Assembly (NCBI GenBank): GCA_911728435.2
Contig: OU452201.1
Location: 24,862,001 to 24,926,000, forward strand
DNA: 64,000 nt
Reading direction: 5' to 3'
Origin: Apoderus coryli
Lineage: Eukaryota; Arthropoda; Insecta; Coleoptera; Attelabidae
Shown: in pieces, positions 23,601 to 38,000 of the stretch
Position numbering within the stretch: the stretch's first letter is position 1
Layout: every line of letters starts with the position of its first letter
The notes under the pieces: generated by a model
Database searches by the model: none
Told to the model about the DNA's origin: nothing
The model's input: only the letters and a program-made list of their open reading frames with translations
Made by a program: the position numbers and the translations under genes

Positions 23601-26018
23601 TAGCCTATGGTATCAGAAATGTCAAATGATCTGCAATTATAAAGGTCCTCATGAATTATTCTTAATTATACATAAACAGCATTGATGATAATAAAAAGGA
23701 CAGATAAATTTCTACCAAAATATTCATAACATGTACCATTCGGAATGTTGACCGTCCATTTCGAGACATTTCGATATTCTTTTTTGAAAACTACGGCTAA
23801 CTCTGGTCAACATTTGCGGTGTACCAGTTTGAAAAGCATCTCTTAAGCGTATTTTCATATCGAGTGGTGTTGTTGGACGCGTCTTGTAGACAATTGTTGC
23901 TTTCACGTATCCCGATAAAAAGTTATCCGGATATCATATATCCGGAGGTCAATTTTTTCTTCCAATTCACCTGTGATGATAATGAGGCGGAGCTCCATCT
24001 AATTATAGGTACATGAAGTTGGTGTAGAAGAAAATCCAGTACCATCATACCATTTAACGATCCATCAAAAATTAGGGTACTATTAAATATCGGCCCAATG
24101 TTCCACCCATTGAGATATAAGGAGTCGCTATAAGCATTATTTTACATTGTACACAAACGGGTGCATCGGGTGGGGCGTAATCGTATACCAATATGGTGGA
24201 TTCTCCAGAGCCGCACTAACTATTTTTGTTGACGTTTTTGTTTTTTAATTTGCAGCCTGGGTTTATACCTACTTTATTTTGAAATGTTAAGCAGTGTACA
24301 AAATACTTAAATATAGGTCATTATTGATATTTGATACCTAAATACAGGAATAAAAGACGTTAGTACTTTATAAATTATATATTAATACCCCTTAAACAAA
24401 ACAATTTTATTTAAATGTATGCACAGAGAAAAATCTATCATATCATGAACCATATGCACATTCAATCAATGATAGCATATATTCCGTATTCCACAATCAA
24501 AGCTACATTTCTTTCAATTATAGTTATATGATTAATTGCGAAATATATGACTTTATTGCTTTAAGTATAAGAATTAATTGACTTCCAATCAAATGCCTCA
24601 ATTATAAGAATATATTGAAATTAAATCAAAAGTATTGATTGGACTAAGTGTCACTATCGTTGATAGAACATTTATTGCTTTTTAAGGGGAATATAGAAAT
24701 TATAGACAGAATATATTTTGGTATTGAAATAATTGTTTTGTCATTTTAAATCAATTTTATATATAATCCTGGAGAGAAATTAATTACTTAATTTAATAAA
24801 ACTATCACGTTAAATAATTGTATGAAATAAAAGAAAATTTTTATTGAAAAACAGTTTTATTAATTCTATAATACATTGTATTGTAATAAAAAAATATTAC
24901 TCTATAATCACAGTACAAAAAATAAACAATACATTAAACTATGTATGTCATTCTAATACATGAACATTGAACATGTACGACTAACAAAATATTAAACCAA
25001 ATATCGTATTTGTGCTTTTTTACCATATCTTCATAGTGTCCCACTCCCACTCGGTACTTTGTATACTGTATACCTACATCGTGTTAAAACAGGATATTTT
25101 GAATTTTGAGGTTATCTGAGGTTGCAAAAATGTATTCCATGCTGCCATGCTATACTGGTTAATGTGAAATAAAAAGGTTAATATTCATAACTTTTGAATG
25201 GAACACCCTGAATAGTTTTGTTAAAACGTTTTTATTATGCATTATATGTACCTACCTCTTAAATCATTTGTTGGCTAGACCGATCTTTAATAGTATTGTT
25301 CGAAAAGCTTACACAAAATAATTGATAGTAAAAAACTTATGATTAGATACACTTAGTTAGGAGTAAAACTTACCGGAGAATATTGGAATTAGTTTGTCCA
25401 ATTCTGAGGCGTTTAAGAAGTCTTTCATAATATATTATTGCAGATTATAGAACTTAACTATATAGACACGCGCTACCGGCACACAAATAGAATATATAAA
25501 TGTAACATAACCTATTGTTTTAAGCTTTGCTAGTGACTAGGGAGTTCCAAAATTTCCCGATACATCAGCCCGAAATTTACGTTTTTATATCAATGGTTTT
25601 GAATTCGTTTTATTATGATATCGGCGTATGAAAGCATTTTTTTTTAAGTCAAAAACTAATATTTACGAAGTGGGGTAGGTAGTACGAAAATCCAGTTTTT
25701 ATTTAATTCATATACCTACTTAAATTCGATACATGCATGAGTGGAAAATGTTGGATACTCGACGTTTTGTGTTTCGATATATCGATGAATTTAGCCCGGC
25801 CCAATAATAAGTTAAGGTCCCAACAATAAGAAGTATTGACTTAATATTATTTAGTTTATTTAAATAGTAGAATATGATAGCGAGTAAAATTTGATTTTGT
25901 TAATTCAATGATAGATATCTAATAATCCGAGTAGAGAAATAATATTCTTCCAATGCTTTTTCTTGCTTATCGTAATATAACAATATTTGAAATAATACAA
26001 TTGCAATATTAGTTGCCA

Positions 26019-26050
<32 letters not shown>

Positions 26051-29000
26051 TGTAATCATTGAAAGAAAAAATATATCTGTTTTGTTCCTAACATATATGA
26101 AATTGAATTTCAATAATATCTGGAATGTCGGATTAAGTATATATTTAATGTTGGCCGAATTGTAATCTAATGAATTAAGTATTACTGTCATTAAACCAAA
26201 ATAGAGGCAATCAAATATATCGCTAATATTGATATTACAGTAAGATTTTTTTCTGTGTGCTAAGTGACTTATCTACTTTATTTTTACTTAAGTAATACAT
26301 CCTGGTATTAACGTAGTTAGTCGCAATAGATTTGATCAGTAAATATCTATGGTTATCAAACACTGATTGATCAAAACCGTGCACAACTAAATTAGGAAAA
26401 ATATTACTATTTACAAATTCCTTTAAAACAAGGTTTATTATGAATTCTGCGGACAACTTTTCATTAGTAGCTACTACACGATTTTTTATGATCTTTTCGG
26501 ATTGGAATAAACGTCTAAAACATCTTTTGAAGGAATTTGTAAATCCTTTTTTGCCTTCATTTTAATAAAAGAATAAAGATGCAAATCAGTTGTCACACTT
26601 ATTAATGCATCTCGACATTCTCTGCAGATAATTTGCTTCTTTAAACTAAAAACAAAAAATCCAGCAATATAAACAATAATGAATTTCGAAAATTCAGAAA
26701 ATGGTCCAGGAAGATAATCATGATCTGGATAAATTATATTTGTGTACATTTCTCGTTAATATCCAATTAATTCGAGACACATATTCTGTCCAGATATGTC
26801 TACGAGCAGGATCTTTAGGAAATCTAAAAACAAGAATATGTTTTTAACACACATTTAGGGGTCTTCTTTGCGAGAAATTGATGAAAAAGTAGAGAGTTTA
26901 AGTAGAAATCAAGTAAAAGAATTTGTAAAAAAAATGCTACCAGACTCCTATAATAATGTTTTTTAATAAGTTCGCCTAAAAAACCCTAAATACGTCCATG
27001 TACATTGTTTACAATATTTGGTATATACCTATGAAACGTTATTCCTGACATTTTCTTGTCGATTTCACTTCTAATACTGCAACTACCACTACCAATATGG
27101 CGTACCTGCACCCGCTTTTGGCCACGTTAGAGCGTCTCCCCCCACCTCAATGGTTCCACCCCACCCATCAATGGACCACCTATTTGGATTGCTGATGATT
27201 TTGTATTCATGGGGATTCGAGTCAGAATAATAATGGTCGTTGTGTATGTTCACGAGGCTATTGTTGGGAAAGTATATTCGTCACTAAATAACACATTATC
27301 AGAAAATGCTTCATTTGCTGCCACTTTATCTAACACCCACTTGCAAAATTCAATTCTATTGTCAAAATCATTTCCATAAAGTTCTTGACAAAGCTGAATT
27401 TTATAAGCATGAAATCTATGTTTTTTAACCACTCGTGAAATACTTGCATGGCTAATATTGGTGATTTCGAATATCTGATTTTGACTAATATTGAAACCTT
27501 TGAGCATAAACTCGAGAAGGCAATAAAGAATTTTGATGGCATTCTCCATGGATCAATACGATATCAATACGTTCTTCTTTTGAGTGAATATTCTTCATTT
27601 TAATAAAGCAACACCGCAAAACTAACAATTGTAAATCAATAACATTTAGTAAACCATGAACAGCAAATTAAATTGACAAATAATTATAGGCCGAAGGACT
27701 TCGGTCAATGGACTTTTGGGATTTTACACCAATAAAGTACGTTCTATTATTATTATTATTTTTGATAAATAAAATAATTTATTTGACACTATTCATTCCA
27801 TACGCTACTAGATCCATTAAAACGTTTAATTAAAAAACACCAAATGGTGTACAATACAATTATTTGGCGTTTTCTACCAAAACGCGCAGACTAGTACATC
27901 CTAATACCATTCGAGAGGTAATTAGTAAGTATATTGCTAGGTAAGTTCAGAAATATGACGTTCCATTTAAATTAATGAGGTTATAGCAACTTAAGTTCTT
28001 ATTTGAGTAGTTTTCAGTTTTGGACACCCTGTATAAGATATCAAGTTTATTGCAATTGAAATACCAAATATGATCTATTATTACAGTTTAGAGTTAATTT
28101 CGTCAACATGACTTAAATACTTCCCAAGTATTTGAAAGATGAAAATTAGACTAGATTTTGAGAAAATTCAATTTATTTAAACAATCTTAAGGTTTAGGTA
28201 TTATAAACCTTGATGAAACAGACACGTTAAAAAAACACAACTTTGATACTTTTAGGTTATTTGGGACCCCCTGTATAATATGAAACCAATTTTAAAAAGT
28301 AGCCATAGTAGATGCCTACACGTCCAATAAATGAAACTTTTTGAAAGTCACGTAGTTTCGCCACAATATTTCGCGCCATAAAGCGTGAATAACCCTGTAT
28401 ATGTGTTGATCGTCTCGGGGGATTTTTATCACACAAATAAATGAACTCGGTAAGGGCGAACTTTGTATTTCTTGGAGATTCTTCCCTCCTAGTTTTGTTG
28501 TTCTATAGTTTTAATGTTTATAATTAGGTTACCACTGTAATTGTATTTTCTTTATTATGGCTTTGACGATTGGTCATTTAGAAAACTGTAAAATTTATTT
28601 GCAATTAAAGTAATTATTCCTTGAAAATCTATGGCAGACAGTCGTGTTCGTCTCAATAACCAAAAAGTTGTCTGGTAAGTACCTACCTATTCAGTTTTTT
28701 AAAAGAACATAAACATGTCATAAATTATGAATTGAGTTTACGAATTGAAAACCTTCTCAGTATCGGTTTATTTTCAAAATTATCCGTACAATGTTGGGGT
28801 AAAATGAGAGGAATCAACCTAATCTCCATGAGTGAGTAAAACGGATAGTTAGTTAGTTTAGTTCTTATTTGGGTAGTTTTAATTTTTGGACACCCTGTAT
28901 AAGATTGCAAGTTTATTGCAATTGGAATACCAAATATGATCTATTTTTACACTTTAGTGTTCATTTCGTCAACATGACTTTAATAGTTCCTAAGTATTTG

Positions 29001-32000
29001 AAAGATGAAAATGAGGCTAGCTGTTGAGAAAATTCAATTTATTTAAAAAACCTTAAGGTTTAGGTATTATAAACCTTAATGAAACAGACACTTAATTTGA
29101 TTCGAGGATCTAAAAGTGCAATAATATACAGGCGATTCCATTTAAAAAAACACAACTTTGATACTTTTAGGTTATTTGGGACACCCTGTATAATACTAAA
29201 CCAATTTTAAAAAGTAGCCATAGTAGATGCCCACATGTCCAACAAATTAAACTTTTCAAAAGTCACGTAGTTTGTTCACAATATTCTGCGCCATAAAGCG
29301 TGAATAACCCTGTGTACTTAACAAATAGTGAATTTCACATTACAAAACAAAATATAAAAAAATCGTACCCACATTTAACAGTTAACTTAATCATTTGATT
29401 GCAATTTAGGTTTACTTCAACTCGCCCGGATCACTTAAAATTGAGTCAAGTAAAGTTAAGTCCATCTTGTGCATGTTGATTAGGTATCCTAATTTATTTG
29501 TAATTCAGAAAATACGAATAAATAATACAAAATTAGGTAGGTACTTACTCATTTAATAAACATATGCGGATAATTATCAAATAATACAGTATCAATAATT
29601 TGAGAACTTAGTTACATGAACATATCATCATACCCCGGTGGTGGAAAGTCATCGTTATCAGGCCGACGTGGTGGTCTTCTAGGTGAAGGATAATCATTTG
29701 TATCTGGTGGCCTAAATGGATCAAATCTAGCACCAGGGGGAATTGATCCAGGTGGTACACCTATATTTGACCCACCAGGTAATGGTCCAATTGGTGGCTG
29801 GAATAACATGCCGCCTCCACCGGGTTGTATAAGACGGTTAGGTACACGTAAAGGATCGGTAATGCCAGCGAATGGATCTAAATCTGCCCGACCATAACCG
29901 TGTGGATCAATCATACCGACAGGAGCAAGAGGTGGTCTAAATGATTGCGCGAATGGTGGAAATCGTTCCTCTTGAAATGCACCACATGATGGGGTTGATG
30001 TTGGTTGGTCCGTTTGACTCGATACTTCCTTACTTTTCTTTGATACAATGACTTTGTCGATAAGTTGTTTTTTAATTTGTTCAACCATGTTTTTATTATC
30101 AGGTATCATTTCGTTTAAAGTACCAGTTCGTTGTACTACAGACCGCGAATTAAGTTGGAGCAGTGATACGCTTCTTTCATCTACCCTAACTAAATTAATC
30201 ATTATGCCATCATCTAAATTAGTTGCTTTTAACAGATATAATCTGCCCTGATATAGATATCGTATAGCATAAGATTCATTCCAACCCTTTGGCAAAGATT
30301 CGGTTTGTGTTTCTGAACCGTCAATAACTTTTGATTCACCCAAACCAATACATTTAAATCCATTTGATACCAACACCAAATGCGTTAAACATACCAAAAT
30401 GTCTTGATTATTTTGTATATCGTTCTCTACGCTACTATATAACAAATCCCAACCAAATAAACTGTTTGCCATTGCTTATATAGGTATTTATTAATTTTAC
30501 TATTTTACTTAAAACTTGTTTGTCATGTTTATTTTGTTTTAATTAAATTTTGTGGTTAAGTTGTGTTACAAGGATCTAGTGATAGCCAGACTATATCGAT
30601 TTCAACAATTTGCGCGCCTGTGTATTTGCGAACAATTGTATAGTGATAGCGAAATCATATCGATTTCAAGGATTTGCGCGCGTGTGTTTTTGTGTTCACT
30701 CCTAAGTATTCTTTAAATTTGAATTTTTCTTATGTGTCTGGCATTTATTTCCACTATTATGTTTGTCGATTTGAATAAAACGCGTACTATGGATTACTTC
30801 AGAGAATATTCAAATCGAAAATGGATTACTTCAGAATATTATGTTTGTGTTATTTAATTTTTAGATTTTTTTTTCTACTGAACAAAAACAATACAAATAG
30901 TCTTAATAATTGACTGGTTTTTTAAAGTTGTTATATTATTGTGTATAATGTATAAATTAATAAAGCTACCCCTTTGAAATCGATATGGTTTCACTATCGT
31001 TAGTTCCTTGTGTTAATTTACAATTCAGATCAGTTGGACCGATGTGATCCACCTGTCACTCACCTCACTTGCATACTTTTATAAAACGAAGGACGAACTG
31101 TCAAAATTATCATTTGGCTATCATATTTTTTATAATGTAGATAACCTTTTGAGGTTAATTTCATATTTAATTGTCATATGTTTAAAAGGACCGTGCGTTT
31201 ATCCCAGGTGAGTAAAAATTGCTGATATTTCTGATTAAAGCATAACGTCTAATATATCGATAGTTTTGTAGAATTTGGATGGATTTGTAATCAATTGTGT
31301 GATTAACGTTTGTGTGTTATTTAATAAGCTCTATATCAGACATATAGAAAAGGGATGAGTTTCGACAATTTTCGAAGGATGAAATAGGCGCCGCCATGTT
31401 CCTCTATTGTTGTGCCAACTATGGGAAAACAAATCTGGTCTTAAACTACGATTCGTTTATTAATTTTTAATTATTTAGCTTTAGTGTTTGTTTAAGATTT
31501 ATAAACAATGGCACAATTGCACAATTTGTTGTTATTGATAACCTACCTACTTATTTCTATCGAATAATTTTTTTGCTATTAATAAATTTACGTTACGTAG
31601 GAACATGGCTGGGGTAATCTTGTAGTATACATGTAAAAAATTATGGTCTGACCGCGCCGCTGCGCAGTCCGACGGATTTCATGTGACAAAGTAACACTAC
31701 TCTAGCGATGTTGCCAGGTTGGTATCTATCCACTATATCGACTGATAGAATGAATAATATAATACAATTTTATAATATTATAAATTTATACAGTGGATGT
31801 AATTGTTATATCATTGCAGGGGTTGGGGGTAAAATGCTGAGTATGGAAGGTTAGGTAGCAGGCAGGGATGTGTTGTAAGGGTGTAATAGTGATGATCAGG
31901 AAGAGTTAGTAAAGGAGGGTGAGTGTAGAAAGCAGGATTGAGATGAAATGTAGTAGGCACGTAGTTGTTATATTAGTTCGATAGCAGGCTTTGTTAGGTA

Positions 32001-35000
32001 ATCATTGCAGGAGGTTGGGGGTAAAATGCTGAGTATGGAAGGTTAGGTAGCAGGCAGGGATGTGTTGTCCCAACAATGACTGCTATCGAACTAATATAAC
32101 AACTATCTGCCTACTACATCTCAATCTAACTTTCTACACTCACATTCCTTTACTAACTTTTCCTGATAATTACTATTACACCCTTACAACACATCCCTGC
32201 CTGCTACCTAACCTTCCATACTCAGCATTTTACCCCCAATCTCCTGCTGATTAGCTAACGATGACTGCTATCGAACTAATTCACACAAATATAAATCACA
32301 TAAATATAACAAATAGGTGTATAACCTAAAATAGCATTTAAATTTAACGGCCAAAATTAAGCGGCAAATATTTAACCGTATCAACATAATATGTGTGTTT
32401 TAAACTTGGCAACACCACCTTCGATTACAATCTGAACTCCCAAACTTCGTCTGACTGCGCAGCGGCGCCAGCTAGAGTCGCTCGGAGGGACCTTACTACT
32501 TAATACCAACCTTGAATAGTAACGGTCCGACATCTTAAAGATTTCCCGGCATCATATGACGGAATAGCAGAGACAGTGCATTACTACTACTACATACTAG
32601 CACAGGGCGATCCGTACCGACACCTCCAACGAGTAGCAGAGGATAACTCCCTTTGACCTTTGCCCAATGTCTAGTAGGTATCCAGGTAACGCAGGATATT
32701 TTTGGGGTCGGACTAGCAGCTCCTTACTTTTCGGGGTAAATGTTTACCCGCCTGCTACCATCTACGATTTAACACGGTTTTGTTTTTCACCACTACCACT
32801 ACAGACCATATTTGCCTACTTAGTGATGACCGATTTTTACCAATAACAATATTATTGAAAAATAATTTTGTGGCGTAGCGAACAAAATGACAGGATTTAC
32901 CTACACAGAGAATTTTGTTTAATTTAGCAGGGCCTCAGTCTAATTCAGTAGAAACAGACCGAGACATGGGTCGACAGATACTGACGAATTCGTTTCGCTG
33001 TTATTATGAGCTCGTCAGAGTACCATAGTCGTTGCCCATCTACAAGATCGGCCTGCATTTAAGCACAATGAGATAAACAACAGTAGATATATGTAAACTA
33101 GTACCATCTACATATACACATAGTATTTATGGTGGTGGGACATGCATTACTGGTCTGGTTCTACTGAATTAGACTGAGGCCCTGCTAAATTAAACAAAAT
33201 CCCCTGTGTAGGTAAAACCAGTCATTTTGTCCGCTACGCCACAAAATTATTTTTCATTTATATTTACGGACACAAATTAATTTTATAATAATATTATTTT
33301 TAAGTGGGAAGAATTTTGGGCCAAGAAGCCTGTGGAAGGCAAAAATCACCCAGATGATGAAAAATATTTAGAAGAAGCTAAGCACAGATTTGGTGATTAT
33401 AAATTAAAGGAAGACCCTAATTATAAAATTCCCAGAGAAGAAAGAGTTACTACAGTTAAGCAATACAAAAAATTGTTGGAAACACGTGGAAAAGTAAGTT
33501 ATTGCATTTTTAAGACTAGCAATAATGTAATGTTTTAATTATTTTTAGCAATACAAAGTTCGCCACGAGTTCATACAAAGGGTGTATGATATAAGGGATA
33601 CCAAATATAGAGTCATTGAGCGTTTAAAAGAAAAGAGGGATAAATTGGAGGCAATACATAACGAGCTTCCCGAGCAGTTGAGGAAAAATGGACCGCCAGT
33701 ACCAGAAAGGGATCCAAATGAGTTTCCACATGAGAAGTTGGAAGTTAAATTGGATATCCCGTTAACAGATGCTGAAATCGATACGATAGAACGTATGAAG
33801 ATGATTAAACCCTTAGTGAAAGTAAGAATGAATTGGTATCTTGTATACCTACCTACCTACCTATTCCGGTATTTCATAAAATCGATCGACAAACTAATAA
33901 GTATAAAATATCTTAAAAGTTTTTTGTATTATTTTTCTAGAAACTAGATCTGGATTCTCTGGAATATTACATGTTAAATGTAAGGGACACTGCATTAAGC
34001 TATTCACCTGAAGGTTATGTTTATTCTTCTGTTTCCAATTCAGTGGTTAATAATGTACATGAAATGACTTTAAGTGAAATAAAACAATTACCGGATGACC
34101 AACAAAGTCCATATGAAGCGTGTTTATTGGCAAGAAGATTAACCAGGTAAAACAGATTTAAGTGGTATAATCTTAATTTTTGACTTTCAAATTCTTATAT
34201 TCCAAATTTTATGACTTTTATGGTTAAAATGGATATATATTTTCCATTTATGTTGCAGCTGAATTAAGTTCCTAGATGCTTTCAAGCGCATTTTAAACAT
34301 TTTTAGCTCTCCATATCATATATTATTAGTTTCATGAAAAATTTTTTTTTTTTTAATTTCACCGGAAATATTTGTTTTTGGTCATTTTAGACATAAATAA
34401 GTAGTTTTAAAAAAATGTCTGTCTGTCTGTCTGTATCCACGAAAACGCAAAAACCGCTTAACAGATTTTAACCAAATTTGGTACAAAAATACTATTGGAC
34501 ATGGCAAGGAGCTGATTAGATTTTGGGAAACATTGAGCGTAGTCAAGGGGTTTAAAAGAGGGTTCAAAAATTAAAAAAATTCATAGTTCTTAAACTTATC
34601 CGAAATACTGCATAATTTTTTACGCATTTAATTGAATATAACCTAAAATATTGAACATAAAATATTAGACCACATTGGCGTTCGAAAATAGTGTAAAATG
34701 GGGTAAAAAAGATTAAAAAAAAAACGTATTTCTTAAACATAGCAGAAATATTAACTAGTTATTTATAGTTTTGATAGAATATAACCTATAAAATGTGTTA
34801 TAAATATCTTGCTTTCATAGGCGTTCGTAAATAGTGGCAAAGGGGTCGAAACATAAAAAATATGTATTTCCTAAGCTAATTCGAAATATGGAATAATTTT
34901 GCATAGTTGTGATACAATATAAGGTAAAAAATATTCCATAAAAGAATTGGTTCACACAGGCGTACGAGAATAGTTTAAAAAAAGGGTCAAAAACGAAAAA

Positions 35001-38000
35001 AAAACGTTTCCCAAATATACCAGAAAAATTGGGTAATTATATATAGCTTTGATATAAAATAACCTACGAAATGCAGCATAAAATTCTTAATTTCATAGGC
35101 GTTCGTAAATACTAGAAAAGGGAGTAAAATAAAAAAAAAATGAAATGTAAATTTTTTTATATTTAACTAGTTGAATTGGTGTTAAAAATACACGATAAAA
35201 ATTAATGTACCATAGGCGTCCGTGAAAATTCTAAGGACAAGAAAAAATGTCTATCCGTGATAACTCAAAAACAACTTAACGGATTTTAATCATATTTGGT
35301 ACGAAAATACTACAGGATATTTATAGGTGGTGATTAACATTGAGCGTCGGCAAGGGGTTTAAAAGAGGGGTCAAAATTAAAAAAATTGTTGATTATTTTT
35401 TTTGTGCCTTTAATTAAATACGAGTATATAGTTGTAATAGAATATAACCTAAAAAATGTTACATAAATGAATTGATTCACACAGGCGTTTGTAAATAGTG
35501 TAAAAAGGATTAAAAACGAAAAAAAAATCCAAATATAACAGAAAAATTGGCAAATTATATATAGCTTTTGTAAAAGACTGTCGTATAGCCTTTATGTCTG
35601 AATATAGTATGTTTTAAAGACGTATTGGATATTGGCAAATATTTTATTTATGACTGACTCTTTTATATTAACTGACATGACATTTTCTCCTATTCCAACA
35701 ATAACAATGTAACAATACATTAACATACAGGGACTAAACTATTATTATTAACTAAATATTTAACATTTCTTCCACCACTCGACAATATCAATTGTCCATA
35801 TCAATCCGACATAACTTTGCTACTGGCCGACGGAATATGCCTGATGCTGTCTTCAAATCTACAACTCTGACTTTTCCGTCAGGACCGGGAAAAAGAGTCA
35901 ATACCTTCGCAAGTTTCCACGATTTCCGTGGAGCACTTTCGTCAACCACTACCACAATGTCTCCTTCGTTAATTGGTTTGCCATCTTTATTCCATTTCGA
36001 TCGTCTGTTCAAGGTCGGTAAATAGTCTTTAGTCCATCGTTTCCAAAATGATTCTACTAAATTTTGGGACTTCCTCCATTCTTTTCTTAGATCAGTAGTA
36101 AGTGGACCATAATAATTTAAATTATTCGAAGTTCCTCGAAGAAAATGGTTAGGCGTTAGTGACTCTAAATCATCAGGATCTCCGGAAACTTTCGTTAATG
36201 GTCGTGAATTTATAATGTTCTCAACCTCAGCGAATAAGGTAAGTAATAACTCATCTTTTAAAACTTGTCCATGTAACACGTTCTTTAGAGATGATTTTAC
36301 TGAACGAATTAATCTCTCCCACACTCCGGCCATATGAGGTGCACCTGCAGGCAAAAATTTCCAATCTATATGAGAGTTTAACAATACTTGTCTCATTTTT
36401 TCCTGGTCTAAATTGTTTAAAGCTTGCCTTAATTCTTCAGCTCCTCCTCGAAAATTCGTGCCGTTATCGGAGTAAATCACCCGGGGCTGAATTCTTCTTG
36501 ACGCCATTCTTCTCACAGCCATTATAGCCGAATCAGCCGTTAACGAATGAGCAACTTCTAAATGTACGGCTCTTACAGTTAAGCATGTAAATAGTACACC
36601 CCATCTTTTTTCACGTCGTCTTCCGACTGATACATACATAGGTCCGAAATAATCGACACCGCAGTAAGTGAACGGCTGGATATTCGGTGTAAGTCTAACT
36701 GCAGGAAGTTGACCCATTTCAGGATGTTCTGGTTTCGCTTTTGCAACTCGACATTTCTGACACTTTTTAAAGGCGGCTTTTACTGCTACGCGTCCTTTCA
36801 AAATCCAAAATCTCTGCCTAACTTCATTTAAAACTGTTTCAATCCCTTGGTGATTATAGTCATCGTGATATTTTTGCAGTAAAAGTTGCGTATATCTATG
36901 TTTAGGTGCCAAAATTAATGGTCGTTTTGTAATTTGTACGTTGTTGGGTGCAAGATCAATCCTTCCTCTTATTTTAAGTAGTCCGTCACTGTCTAATATC
37001 GGTGATAATGCTTTTAGTGCACTATTGGGCTTTAACATTTTATTATTGGTCAGAATTTCTATATCTTCATGAAACGAATCCCACTGACATTGCTTAACCC
37101 ATTTTAATTCTGCTTCTTGTACATCCGCTGTTGTCAATTCTTTAGGAACGTTCTTATTTTTAAATTTCTTAGATATCAAAATTCTGGCATATTTAAATAC
37201 GTAAGCTGTGGCTCTTATTAAGCGTGACCATTTTGAAAATCTAGAAATGTCAGGTAAATGAGAGCTAGAATTTTGAAGTTTACAATTCTGAACTGTTAAG
37301 AGCTGAACTTCATTATTTGCTTCACCTTCTATCAAATTTTTACCAAAGTTTTTAGAAGGCCATACGTTTTTATCCGTTGATAACAAAAATTCTGGACCAG
37401 CATACCATTTCTTAAAATCTGTCATAATGTTGTGATCTTTGTCATGAACCCTTGTTGCGAGATCAGCTGCGTTTTGAGATGAAGGAACCCAGTGCCAGTC
37501 GGATGAATCGGTAAGTTCTTGGATTTCACCAATGCGATGTGCTTCAAACTGTCCTAATTTTCGTCCATCGCCTTTTATCCAATATAATACAGTTGTCGAA
37601 TCCGTCCACATATAAAGTTTGTTAATTTTAATTTCTAAAGTATTCCAGACAGTAGTTTTTAAACGACTTCCCATCAACGCTGCTTGTAACTCCAAACGAG
37701 GTATCGAAATTGGTTTTGTAGGCGCTACACGAGCTTTTGCCATAATTAAAGCAACATCAACATTGTCATTTCTACCTACAACTCTTAAATATGCAACACT
37801 AGCAAATGCTTGTTTACTAGCGTCACAAAATATGTGTAGTTCTATTTGTTTAGCGGTAGGGATCTGTTCACAGTAACATCTTGGTATTTTTAGTTCAGAT
37901 ACTTGTCGAAGATCGTTCAACCAGATTGTCCACTCTCTAAATAATTCGACATCAATAGAATCATCCCATCCTATTCCGCTACGCCATATATCCTGTATAA

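Larger units (their letters stand above)
22955..28397 (-). mobile_element. Mariner-type element with about 600-bp inverted repeats
   Basis: TA-flanked ends CAGGGTTATTTACGCTTTAT (22955) and the inverted AAAGCGTGAATAACCCTG (to 28397). Inverted similarity extends to about 23614 and about 27793. Minus-strand transposase pieces lie at 27180-27549 and 23724-24085. About 3 kb of other transposon sequence separates them. A third, solitary copy of the end lies at 28859-29312. Confidence 0.82.

Noticed and set aside
26018..26048. (TTA)n run as a possible CRISPR or satellite array
   Set aside because: It is a plain trinucleotide microsatellite; no spaced repeats of CRISPR type were seen anywhere, as expected for an animal genome.
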